From Clarkia xantiana subsp. parviflora (lineage: Eukaryota; Streptophyta; Magnoliopsida; Myrtales; Onagraceae): 64,000 bases of DNA. The stretch lies in contig JAPTYO010000010.1 in the NCBI GenBank assembly GCA_036873135.1, positions 27,397,772 to 27,461,771 of the forward strand, given 5' to 3'. The notes under the pieces are model-generated. The model ran no database searches. It was not told the DNA's origin and saw only the letters and a program-made list of their open reading frames with translations. The position numbers and the translations under genes are program-made. Within the stretch, counting starts at the first letter, position 1. Every line of letters begins with the position of its first letter. Positions 1 to 10,512 of this stretch are shown here, one piece after another.

Positions 1-543
1 AAACGAATAATTCGTTATCTGAAAGGTACTGCCGACTATGCTCTGTGCTATGAGGGCGGGAAGTTACAAATGACCGGTTACAGTGACGCCGACCATGGTG
101 GCGATCCGGATGATCGTAAGTCCACCACAGGGGGAGTGTTTCTCCTTGCTAAAGCCGCCATTTCATGGACGAGAAATAAGCAAACCTGTGTCGCGCTGTC
201 AATGATAGAATCAGAATTCGTAGCTCTCTCTAAGAATGCACAGGAAGCAGTCTGGCTGAAAAGGCTTTTTACTGTGCTGCTTAATGGTGACGTCGAGAGT
301 AAACCTGTGAAGGTGTTCTCTGACAGTCAGGCAGCCATTGCGGCAGTTAAGAATCCGAAGTACCATAGTAGAGCCAAACACATTGATGTGAAATATTTTT
401 ATGCTAAATCTATGGTAGAAAACAATATAATCACTATGGAATACTTGTCCACTGATAATATGATTGCAGACCCATTAACTAAGCCACTACTCAGGGAGAT
501 ATTCGGAAAGCATGTAAAACTGCTTGGATTACGTAGGGTTTAG
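1..543 (+). CDS. Ty1/copia polyprotein, C-terminal RNase H end (cut by window edge)
   Basis: The reading frame is open from base 1 to the TAG ending at 543. It starts inside the conserved RIIRYLKGT segment that follows copia reverse transcriptase and runs through the RNase H domain. Visible landmarks are YSDADHGGD, RKSTTGGVF, an SxxESEFVALS segment, FSDSQAAIA, the KHIDVKYFY block and the closing ADPLTKPL. RNase H removes the RNA template strand during reverse transcription of the element. No stop or frameshift is visible in this part. The upstream gag, protease, integrase and reverse transcriptase lie outside the window. It belongs with the LTR beginning at 1658. Confidence 0.92.
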   Translation, partial: KRIIRYLKGTADYALCYEGGKLQMTGYSDADHGGDPDDRKSTTGGVFLLAKAAISWTRNKQTCVALSMIESEFVALSKNAQEAVWLKRLFTVLLNGDVESKPVKVFSDSQAAIAAVKNPKYHSRAKHIDVKYFYAKSMVENNIITMEYLSTDNMIADPLTKPLLREIFGKHVKLLGLRRV

Positions 544-1657
544 AAATGACATGTATCTGTGATAACATTTTGATATTAGAAAGTTATGTTTTGTAAGCGA
601 AAGAATTGCAACCGAGTTTATGATCAATCGACGTCATAATGTTTTGATTACATCATATTTACGGTCTATAACTAAGTCGTAGGAGGACGCAATCCTCTGC
701 CAAAATATGTCTAATTGGGCCTTACCTAGTCACACATGTACGGACGTCTTGTGGTGGAGGGAGGCCTCCACCAAACAAGACTGGCTAAGAGCCATGGTGA
801 TAAACCTGATTAAGCGAGACGATTTTCTAGTTTCGAAGTAACTCGACGTGATCTTCGTATCGCATATCGTCGTGATGAACTTCGTTCGTCATTTAACCAC
901 ATTATGGGCCAGCTGTGATAGCATATTGACATATCCCTTTCCTGTCAACCCAAAAGGTTCAGGTATGCTATCAACGTGTGCTTCATACTACGTGTGTCAC
1001 GTCCGACCACGGGGTCACAACTCGGTTGTGCTAGGAAGGAATCCTCGTGATTCTGGCGGGCGCAAACTTCTTCACCTCGAGCGTGTGATTGATCTCGGGA
1101 GCCTTATGAAGAGGCACCTGAAGTATCCTCATGGACTCAAAACTCATACCTAAGGTCAGGCTTAATGCTCGCTTCCCGGCGTACAAGCGTAGTGCTGAAC
1201 AACAAGGCCCAGTGACCACGTCTTGGAAACCGGTTGGGTTTGACTAAAGGTATGAGCGATGGGGATGGTCAAGTTCACATGTAATTCACCTATGTATTCA
1301 CTAGGTGGCCACCCGCCGGATATTAGTTGAAGGTTGTGAATACTTGTACGGATGCCTTGGAGAAGTGTTCCTATGTGGAAACCAGGCAAATGGAGAATTA
1401 TCAGTTGACCTAGGATACAGTGCGGTACAATATATAAATGTTGTTTATAACAGGTTGATTAGAGAAAAGTGAATCAACGTTCCGCGGGCTCTACAATATT
1501 TCTAACAGATGAGTAGCACGATGCCCATCCGCCGGTCGCACGGCAAACCTCGTATGAACTATTCGGAAGCATAGAGAGGATCAAAGGGGAGAAATGTTGA
1601 TGCGGATTTGGAAAACAATAGATTAACAGGCACCCTCCCATTCCGGCGAGTGGGAGC
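544..1657 (+). other. Non-coding 3' region of the copia element
   Basis: About 1.1 kb between the copia stop codon and the 3' LTR. It contains no convincing ORF. A purine-rich stretch ending gagtgggagc directly before 1658 is the best polypurine-tract candidate. A second one, aaaggggagaaa, lies before 1595. The 1658 boundary is preferred because the sequence from there aligns with the start of the solo LTR at 61632. Confidence 0.55.
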
Positions 1658-1971
1658 TGTAAGCATATGATGATGGGCGCCGTAATTGGTAGCTCATAAT
1701 ATGTATAGTCTACCTAATGAACTTGGGTAAATGTCACATTAGGGTAATTGGGCTAGACCCAAATCTCAATTGACATGGGAGGCCCAAAATTGGGCCTCCC
1801 CAATTACATAGGTCGGCCGAAACTAATAGTAGGGGTAAAGTGGACTTTTGTCCACTTTACTCCTCCTATAAATAAGAGGTGTTAGGAAAATTTTAGGGTT
1901 AATCATAATTCCCTCACAAGAGTGTTTTAGAGAGAAAAACCCTCCTCCCACACACAAGGTTTGGCCGAATT
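1658..1971 (+). repeat. Truncated 3' LTR of the copia element
   Basis: It begins tgtaagcatatg. The stretches gcgccgtaattggtagc, aaatgtcacattagg, gaggcccaaaattgggcctccc and ggtcggccgaaa are collinear with the solo LTR at 61632-62215, so both are one LTR family. A TATA-like ctataaataag lies near 1866. Similarity stops near 1971 inside ttggccgaat. The 3' half, about 270 bp, is absent and AT-rich sequence follows. Confidence 0.8.
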
Positions 1972-2969
1972 AAATATAATATGATAAATAATTGAAAAAG
2001 GATCATGAAAGTGCTTTAAAATTTGTTATGCAATGGTCAAATTATTTTATTTTTTGCAAAAAAATTAATATAATCTAATTATTATAAGATTATATAATAC
2101 CTAAAAATGTCTAATATATTACTACTTTTTATTAACCAAATTATTATAATATAATCAAATTAAAAATCTATTTTGCATTAAAATTATATTAATAATTGAT
2201 TGATAGAATATAGATAGAAGATATATTTTTTTTAAAGCTAATTAAATGCGTGTGGTTCAATATTTTATGTAGTTATTATTTTGAAATTATTTTTAATGTT
2301 TAAATAGATGAAATCAGACAATAAAGTAATTGATCATATTTCGAATTGTTATTATTAAAAAACCGAACATTGTTAACTTTAGGTTAAATGATTTAAAATA
2401 ATTAAAGAACGTATAATAATAAAAATTACTTTATAGTTGCAATTTATGCTCACTAATTCACAACTAAGTGAATCGCAAATCAAGATATAATTTTCATTTA
2501 TACTTGCAATCATTTATTATTTTTTGACAAATTAAAGATAAAAACTTGGTTAGTAAATATAATATGAGAAATAATTAAAAAAAGATCATGAAAGTGCTTT
2601 AAAATTAGTTATGCAAGGTATTTTTTTTTTTTGCAAAAAAATTAATATAATCTTATTATTGTAAGATTATATAACACTTAAAAATGTTTAATATATTACT
2701 ACTTTTTTATTAACCTAATTATTATAATATAGATAGATTGAAGATAGATTTTTTAAAGCCAATTAATGATAGAAGGAGTAGAAGAAGAGTTACATTTTTT
2801 TTTTTTTGCAAGGGAATTGCTACCCTAAATAGGTGAGAGAATATTTTTAACCAATCAAAATTGGAGTTGGTGATGTGGCAAGTAAAGATGCATCCTAATT
2901 AAAGATGTATCCAAATTATATTATACATAGATGTGGCAAATAAAGATGCATCATAATTAAAGATGTATA
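1972..2969. repeat. AT-rich spacer with a diverged direct duplication
   Basis: Two related copies start at about 1972 and 2555. Each begins aaatataatatga and continues through gatcatgaaagtgcttt, gcaaaaaaattaatataat and atatattactact, ending near 2240 and 2770. The first copy carries extra sequence. From 2820 to 2965 the motif aattaaagatgtat occurs twice near gatgtggcaa. No gene is visible. Confidence 0.6.
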
Positions 2970-3153
2970 TGTTATGAATATATTTAGTGGATGTTCAATA
3001 TTACGTGTATATACCAACTTCCTTATTTAGACTTTCATAGTATTAAATTTACTTCCTCCCCAAGTCTATGTAATCCCTATATAAGGGCTCCTATGTGTGA
3101 TAATAAGATCATCTCTAAATTCTCCATTCCATTAGCTCTATACTTTCATAACA
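2970..3153 (+). repeat. 5' LTR of the 184-bp-LTR copia element
   Basis: Starts tgttatgaat and ends cataaca. It contains a TATA-like ctatataaggg near 3077 that would drive the element's transcript. It matches 6863-7046 except for three substitutions seen by eye. Confidence 0.9.
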
Positions 3154-6100
3154 CGTTATCAGCACGATTTGCTTAGAATTAAATTATAACACATTCGCAT
3201 GGAACATCATCGAGGCCTCTTCTTCATCAAGCTGTTTCGATTGATTTACAAGACGTTGGACAATGAATGGAAGTTCTATAAGGGAGATTGCCCAAGCCGC
3301 ACGTACCTAAGGGAGATTTCTTTTACTACTTTTATATTTTCCATTATATGATTATATATCTATGTTATTAAGGTTTTAATAATTGATATTGTGGTTATAT
3401 TGTCAATTAAATAATGTGTATTAGATCGCCTACAGTAAACCACTGAAGAAGAAATTAATTTCTCTTAATTTATTCACTTTATTAATTTCTCTGAACATGA
3501 TGTATATCTTGCAAGAATTATTAAATCTTACATGTGTCAGCAATATGATAAGTTTGCAAGAATTGTTTTTACGAGAAAAAAAAAATTGCATATCAATTTC
3601 TATTAGTGGATTTATTTTATCGATTGTTTAATATTTTATATTTATAACCAATATTGTTATTATGGCAGATTCGATTAAGACGACTTGGAGTACAATCTTA
3701 AAAGTAATATGTTGGAATTTTCGGAATCGATTTTACAACATACGACATCAAACAATATGTCAAATCTTGTCGGACACAATTTATGGTACATGAAACCAGG
3801 TGATATCAAATATTAAGTATATATACTTATTTATTTACGCTTTATGCATTTTTTTATATGCTTTCATATACTTCAAATTTATTTCTTATTATAAAGAATG
3901 TGAATACTCCGCAATCATCATTATGATGAAGATGAAAAAATTAAACATGCGGATTGTGTTATCAGGATTATGAAAAAATCAGGAAAACTAGAAGTTTACC
4001 GCCAATATTGACGTGATTGATTATATATTCGGTAAACCAGAAGTTTACTGATTCATATAGAGGTAAACCCGAAGTTTTACCCATATAATATGATATTTGG
4101 CGTGACCGGTTACAGACCATCCCGAATCACTTACGATGCGCAAGAAATTATTTGGAAGAACCTGAAGATTCTCCAAAAATCATTACGATGCTTGCTCTTA
4201 AGGAAAATTCATTATGTGATCATCATCAACTAAGTTCAGGATAAAACTCCATTATTTATGGAAATAATAAAAGGTGAATATGGGCCCGTTCACCTGCCAT
4301 GTGGACCGAAATATTATTTTGAAAGATGCATCTACAATTTGGTCACATGTGCGTTGATTATGAATTTGCAAATTTCCAGATTATGCAATAAAGAATGATG
4401 ATGATTTTGAAAGTTGATATTTACTACAAGATTCAGACAATTACATGTCTAGATTTGCAGTTTAGCATGAAAGTTACAAAGATCCTCCAATTAAATAGCT
4501 AAACTGCTGCCAATTAGAGCAAATTAAGTACAAATGCATGTTATTATGAAAGCAGCAATATAACTGCGCATCAAGCCAATGTCAAATCACAGTTCTCCCC
4601 ATTACAACGGATTTTTGGTAAAGAGACAAATTTCCCATATATTAATTTATGATTTGTGATATATGTTTGAATTGCTCCACCGCAACGCACAAAGATGGGT
4701 CTGGAATGTAGGGAAAAATATGTTGGATATAAACAATTTATTGGGAACAATGACTGATATATATTTTAAAGCAAGAATTGATGATTGTCATTGATGAACA
4801 ACTTTCCCAACATTAGGGGAGAAAAGAAGCAGCTGACAGAAAAGAGATTGACTGAAAAAAAATTGTTATTATCTCATTTAGATCCTCGCACAATGAGAAT
4901 ATGAACCTGAAGTTCAAAGAGATAAACACTTTAAGATACTGCCTATTAATTAGTGACTTTATGAGACCCAGAAAGTCATAAGTCAAGTAAGTATCAGCTG
5001 CAAATGCTCCAATTTGAAATGTCCAGATTGGACAATTTATAATGAAAAATAAGTCACGCCTGAAGCGTGCGATAATGGTTCCACGGAAATTTTTGAAAGA
5101 AGAATGGAGCATGGAAAGAAAAGAAATATAAATATGGTCTTATTATGGAGGTGATTTCCCAAAAGAAGTAAAGACATAACTAAATATGAAACCCCAAAAG
5201 TGGTTCATGTACCTGAAAGTGATTACAAAAAGAGATCTCAATGAGTTATGTCATTAACGAGAAGTGATGGAACCGTAAAATATAAAGTTTTCGACAACAG
5301 TTTTGAATATTATTCATGAGTGAAATCATAAAACAAGACGAGGATCTTGAGCTCAATTTGTTAAACAAATATTATGATTGGCCAAAGTTTGAAAACACGC
5401 AAGTATTAACATGAAAAATGCAGAAGGTGGAAGCCAGTGGATACAAATTATTTCCCGCATAAATAAATTGTGTCGTAAGATATATACGCACAACCTGTGG
5501 TACAAATGTTATATGCAGAATCCTGGCAATTATTATATGGATCATTTAGTGGAGCAATCACCTTCAAATATATTATTACGTTGGCAGTACATAAAAAGTT
5601 TTGAATGCGTCCCACATATGAATTATTTTTAGCCTTTTTGGGTGGCTAATTTGATAGCAAAATTAAAGTGAAAATCCTAGAAGGATTGAAAATGCTAGCA
5701 TGAAATTTTTCCAAGAATGTTGGATACTAAAGATATTGTACCGTTTAAAATAATAGAGGCAAATTATGTTATATTCTCCATAATGTATAGCTCATTTGAG
5801 CTAAGATATATTAGATGATATTATGCGAATCAAGAAAACTGATATTTTGATAAGTTGAATTGATCACGCTATAGCCGAAAGGGGCATCGCGTGAAGGGGA
5901 GAATTTAAAGATATTGAAACTCGTGAAGAGTTTGTAAATACAATCAATTTATTGATGATGTCAAAATTCAGACGAAATATATTGAAAGGACAAAGGTTTG
6001 GCTCGGCCTGAAGATCGAGTACTTAAGAGATTGAAAATAATCTTGTCCTATATAAAAAAAAATGTCTTAAAGCTATTTTGCATAGCTAAACACATCTATT

Positions 6101-6299
6101 GAGTACCTTAATGGTTGTAAGAATAATATATTTGAATAAATATATTTTCCGTCCTCGTGAGATTGATGAAGAACATAATGGTTCAGAAGTACCTTATGTA
6201 GTGCTACATTAACGCTAATGTATCTTGCTAATTAGAAGGAACGCGATGTATTATTGGTTATAAGCAAGATTCAGTTCTTCCCCAATCTAGTGAAATTTG

Positions 6300-6600
6300 A
6301 ACAAGGTTAAGAAAATATTTATGTATCTCCGAGGGACGAGTTACATGAGTTTATTATCGAATATAATCAAGTCCTAAATCAGTTGGCTATGGAAAATGCA
6401 AGTTATATTGTGAAATGTACCATTATTTTGTATATATGAAGATAATGCAGGTTATATAGCTCGAGTTGAAGATTGTTATATCAAAGGAGACATACAAAAC
6501 ACATTCGCCTCAAGTTATTCTTCATCCAACGAATTAGTTCATATGACTATCTAGCGGGTCTTTTCAAGGAGGCTTTATTGACTGCGACATCTGGAATATT
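6300..6600 (+). pseudogene. Copia reverse transcriptase/RNase H remnant
   Basis: Short out-of-frame fragments resemble the end of copia pol. A piece reading YLRG-like lies near 6335. At 6438-6491 EDNAGYIARVEDCYIKGD resembles the RNase H EDNxxxIxxxxxxYIKGD block. After a frameshift near 6487 comes TKHIRLKLFFI, resembling the TKHIxPKxFF block. A third fragment, GLGLKIEY, lies near 6000. Stops and shifts are everywhere, so no protein can be made. Identity rests on these short motifs and on position just before the 3' LTR. Confidence 0.5.
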
Positions 6601-6862
6601 GGCGAACATGATTGGATTGCGTCAACTTAATGAAATTACACGATGTAAACATCAGGGGGAGAATCTACACCGCTGCACTCTTTTTCCCTTAACCAAGGTT
6701 TTATCCCATCGGGTTTTCCTGGTAAGGTTTTTAACGAGGCAGCTTACAAAAAGGGATCCATAATTGTGTACTCTTTTTCCTTCACTAGATTTTTATCCCA
6801 ATGGGTTTTTTCTAGTAAGGTTTTAACGAGGCACAATTCCCTTATGAACATCCAAGGGGGAG

Positions 6863-7046
6863 TGTTATGAATATATTTAGTGGATGTTCAATATTACGTG
6901 TATATACCAACTTCCTTATTTAGACTTTCCTAGTATTAAATTTACTTCCTCCCCAAGTCTATGTAATCCCTATATAAGGGCTCCTATGTGTGATAATAAG
7001 ATCATCTCTAAATTCTCCCTTCCATTAGCTCTATACTTTCATAATA
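6863..7046 (+). repeat. 3' LTR of the 184-bp-LTR copia element
   Basis: Same length as the 5' LTR. Its last two bases are ta instead of ca, one of the three visible differences. The purine tract at 6853-6862 directly precedes it. Confidence 0.9.
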
Positions 7047-7192
7047 GTATCCAAATTATATTATACATAGATAGATGAGTAAGATTTTTTTTGTATTATT
7101 ACTATTATTAGGAACCAATCAAATTCTTCGTAAGTGACATGGCATAAATCTAGAAAATGACCAAAAGAGGAGAGATATCATTTAAGTTATTA

Positions 7193-7299
<107 letters not shown>

Positions 7300-7455
7300 C
7301 TAATAAGTTATATATAGTGTTGACACATAATGATTTGCCTCACTTAGTTGTCAAAAAGAGTTCATTCTATTGGTTGATAGCTTTTTTAAGTTACAAATTG
7401 TTCAAATTCAACGTCATGTAGACTTCAAGAAGCTCTAAGATTGCACCAAAACATC

Positions 7456-7783
7456 TCATTCATTCTCACGGAACGTTTTTTTCTTCACATCCATTTTTTC
7501 AACCAAAACTATATTGATTTATCCATCATCTCACTTTTTTCAATTTTTAAACAATTATATTTTCTCAAATTTCTTTTGTGTTATCAATATTAATGTGATT
7601 CATTTTAATTCTAATATCATTCATTCTCACGGAACGTTTTTTTTTTGTCACGTCGTCTTTTCGACTAAAACTATATTGATCCATCAATCATCTCACTTTT
7701 TTATTCAATTTTTTCACAATTATATTTTCTAAAAAAAAAATTGTGTTATCAATATTAAGGTGATTCATTTTAATTTTAATAGT
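7456..7783. repeat. Tandem duplication, unit about 161-167 bp
   Basis: Two head-to-tail copies begin with tcattcattctcacggaac at 7456 and 7617. Both continue through aaaactatattgat, atcatctcactttttt, caattatattttct and gtgttatcaatattaa. They differ by small indels, so the duplication is not recent. No coding capacity is apparent. Confidence 0.85.
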
Positions 7784-8250
7784 AAGCAAAAATATAACTT
7801 GACATTTTATTTTAATTATAGTTTTCATATGAATGTTCGTGATTTTAAAAATTAAAGTGAGATTTTTACCTCCATCTATTAAATATCATTTACATAGAAA
7901 AATAATTAATATTAGTAAATAACAACTCTAATTATATTTAAAAGTAAATCTAATAAATATACTGAAAAAGAAATAGTATAAGTATATAAATTAATAAGAT
8001 TAACTCAAATATTATGTATGCAATATACCTATAATATTAGTATAAGAGATTATCATTGTTACTTCTTTAAAAAAATTTATTATTCAACGTATCTTATATG
8101 TAATGGTGTACAGAACGCCAGTCTTATGTTTGCGTAATGCTATTTGTGTAGTGACATATTATTAATTGTACGACCGTCTTCAAAGAGATATCTTGAACAT
8201 AAAATGGTCACATGTGAAATGTTACGTCATTAAAAAAATATATTATAATA
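7784..8250. other. AT-rich spacer, nothing recognised
   Basis: No ORF with recognisable motifs, no RNA gene and no clear repeat structure were seen in this stretch. Confidence 0.6.
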
Positions 8251-8435
8251 AGTAAATAAATTCAAAAGTAAGAGAGAGAAAAGTTATAACACTGACACTA
8301 TCTTTTAAAAGACCAACCGTTTTTAAAGGTTTGCAGTGTCGGATCAACCGATAAAACGGAAATGCGAAAACGATCAATCTATTTTCAGTTACAGTGTTAT
8401 AACTTTTTTCTCTCTTACTTTTGGATTTATTTACT
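8251..8435. mobile_element. Foldback MITE with 44-bp inverted arms
   Basis: The left arm (8251-8294, agtaaataaattcaaaag to ataacactg) is the near-perfect reverse complement of the right arm (8392-8435, cagtgttataac to atttact). About 97 bp lie between them. No coding sequence is present. Size and long terminal inverted repeats fit a MITE or foldback element. A target duplication was not clear. Confidence 0.75.
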
Positions 8436-8437
8436 TA

Positions 8438-8566
8438 TCTATATAATCTTGATAAGACTCATAAAATGTTGACAAGTACTAAAATAGATCAATTACATTG
8501 CAAAATTGAATAATTCTATTGGTCCACATAAACTTGAATTTTCCATTAATGACATGTCAATGACAC
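8438..8566 (+). mobile_element. Putative Helitron 5' end (interrupted)
   Basis: Begins TCTATATAATCTTGATAAG directly after an A. It shares ataaaat-ttgacaagta and attggtccac with a second putative 5' end at 19662. Plant Helitrons typically start TC with an AT-rich leader after A. The assignment rests only on this end, and the Tat element interrupts it at 8567. Confidence 0.35.
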
Positions 8567-8571
8567 ATTGG

Positions 8572-9286
8572 TGATGGGTCCGACTACGGCCGTTAGGCCC
8601 TATTAACGGTGAGGAAACGGCAAATAGGCCCGGTGGGCCCTAAACGAAGGCCAAGATGGCCCAGGCAAAGGATCCCGACGAAGGGAGTCCGAGGATGAGA
8701 GGTCTCGACAGAGTCGGACCTGACAAGCGAGTTGAACGCTCCCGATGAGATGCCTCTGAGTAGGCCCCGATGATGAATCCCTGAGGACAATAGGCCCTGT
8801 CACGATGACGAGGGGCCCCGAGCGGTGACACAACGAGATAACTCTGGAGTCCCCGACGTTAGTCGGGACATGTTATCAGAGGATGAGGCCGAGATACGCG
8901 GGGCGTGGCCGAGATACGTGGAACGTGGTTAAGATACACGGAGCGTGGCCGAGATACGCGGGGCGTGGCCGAGATAAGCGAGATCATGGCCTAGATAGGC
9001 GGGATCACACCCGTGATACGCGGGATACGGGCTAACCACCCCCAACGGTTCACCAGGTAAATGAGGTACCTCTTCGCCTATAAAAGGGCAGAGGTCACCT
9101 CAGATCATTTAGGTTGAATTACATTACTTGAGATTACTGCTTGCCAGTCCGTACGAGATACTCATTTAAGCATCGGAGAGGGATTCTGGGTCACCGCCCA
9201 GTCTATCCCCTCTTGCAGGATTGCGTGGAGCGAAGGAGCTAGGATCGCCGTCAAAGTCCGTACCGGAGTTCCACCGTGATCCAACA
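8572..9286 (+). repeat. 5' LTR of the Tat element
   Basis: Starts tgatgggtcc and ends gatccaaca. Between about 8889 and 9030 it contains roughly seven imperfect copies of a 20-bp unit built on gccgagatacgcggggcgtg. This array lies just upstream of the TATA box, where enhancer-like repeats often sit. The downstream part holds ctcatttaagcatcggagag (9161-9180), shared with the LTRs of the element at 20365-30774. Confidence 0.95.
9069..9085 (+). promoter_or_regulatory. LTR core promoter (TATA box)
   Basis: The sequence cctcttcgcctataaaa contains a consensus plant TATA box (tataaaa, 9079-9085). The same 17 bases occur at 19337-19353 in the 3' LTR and, on the minus strand, upstream of the antisense ORF (18450-18466). 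Confidence 0.75.
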
Positions 9287-9304
9287 TTGGCGCCGTCTGT
9301 GGGA
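9287..9304 (+). other. Primer binding site of the Tat element
   Basis: ttggcgccgtctgtggga begins directly after the 5' LTR. The tggcgccgt start fits the 3' end of plant tRNA-Asp(GTC), the primer commonly assigned to Tat and Athila elements. The rest fits less well. Confidence 0.75.
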
Positions 9305-9322
9305 ATCAAACAAAAAGCTGAT

Positions 9323-10512
9323 ATGCCTTCTACTCGATCGATGGCGGCTGGCAAGCAAAGAAGACAGGGACAATTTGGTGGTTCCCGTCACCCCGCTGCA
9401 ACAACCCTGAATTCACTACCAGAACAGGAGGAAAACCAGAACCATCCCGCTGCAGAGCTCTCCCAGACAGGGGGGCACAACGAAGGTCCCGAAGAGATTG
9501 CTGCTCAGCACCAGGGCAATAGGGAGCAGGGGGCTCCCCTAGCTACGGATCTGACAAGAGCCGTGGCAGAAGCCATGCCCATGTTTTTGGCAGCTGTGGA
9601 GGCTCTCTTGGATCGGAGAGAGGCTGCGAAGAGGCAGGAGGAGAACCCCCGTTGGAAGAAGCGCCCCCACCAGCAGAGGTTCAGAACGTACATGAGGCTC
9701 CGCCCCGGGGCCAGGACAGGAGTAGGGTGTCCGTTCAGCCAGAGAGGTTCGTGGTTGATGGGCCAGGGCCAGTACAGCACAGGACCATTCCCCTGAATGG
9801 TCCCATCACCCCCGATCAGGTGGTAAAGATCGTGAACATCTGCATGGGAGAGCAGAAGCCGCTGGTATCGGAGCTGAGGAATCGATCTACTCATCCCTTC
9901 GTCCCTCGACTCATAGACACCCTAGCCCCGCCAGGGCTAGGTATCCCCACGATAAAGGAACACGATGGCGAAGGAGATCCAGTTCGACATGTCCAGAAGC
10001 ACCTCATGGCGTGTCTGGGAAGAGCCCCGAATGAAGACATAGTGTGTACACTGTTCCCGAACACACTTGGGGAAAGAGCCCTGACCTGGTTCTTGAGTCT
10101 GCCCCCAGGCTGCATCACTTGCTGGGCAGATATGCACGACCGATTCATTCAGCAGTACCAGGGTCGTAGACGTTTGCTGAAGAGTGTGAGGTCCCTGACC
10201 CAGGTAGTACAGAGGCCCGACGAATCGTTGGCACACTATTACCAGCGGTACACCGCCAGTGTGGCGGAGATTGATGAGGAAATCTCGGAGGGTGAAACCA
10301 TCCGTACATTCATTCGGAACCTAACGGCCCCCTATGGTTCCGACCTAATGCATAGCGTGGCTGAGAAAGCCGCGTGGAATATGGAGGCACTACAGAAAAG
10401 GGTAAAACGGCAAATCGATGTCCAGGAGTCGAAGATAGCCGCTAGAGAGCTGGAGCCCCCGAAATCGAATAAAGGGAAGCAGTCGGTTAAACCTGTCGAC
10501 GATCGTAAGTGA
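9323..10512 (+). CDS. Tat gag (frameshifted; ends at an in-frame TGA)
   Basis: Structural capsid protein of the element. The start MPSTRSMAAGK, shortly after the primer site, is chosen because Tat gag proteins typically begin near there. The frame runs to a run of five C at 9646-9650, where one missing base shifts it. Restoring it would join to the frame reading PPLEEAPPPAEVQ. From there the retrotransposon gag domain is clear: HDGEGDPVRHVQKHL, LPNTLGE-like ERALTWFLSLP, then FIQQYQGRRRLLKSVRSL, and SLAHYYQRYTA. A TGA at 10510-10512 interrupts, but the same frame continues without shift into the zinc-knuckle region and pol. The TGA may be a mutated CGA codon or a read-through site. Confidence 0.85.

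Larger units (their letters stand above)
2970..7046 (+). mobile_element. Small copia-type LTR retrotransposon, interior decayed
   Basis: Two 184-bp direct repeats (2970-3153 and 6863-7046) bound 3.7 kb of interior. The bases outside are gtata on the left and gtatc on the right, a near-perfect 5-bp target duplication. By eye the LTRs differ at three sites. A primer-site-like ttatcagcacga follows the 5' LTR, and a purine tract aaggggga precedes the 3' LTR. The interior has no long ORF, only remnants of copia reverse transcriptase and RNase H near its 3' end. It is either a non-autonomous copy moved in trans or an element whose LTRs have been homogenised. Confidence 0.85.

Noticed and set aside
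2991..3176. Short ORF also present at 6884-7078
   Set aside because: Both copies are the same frame through the two 184-bp LTRs, not genes.
8593..8833. Minus-strand ORFs repeated at 18861-19101
   Set aside because: They are identical shadows in the two LTR copies.
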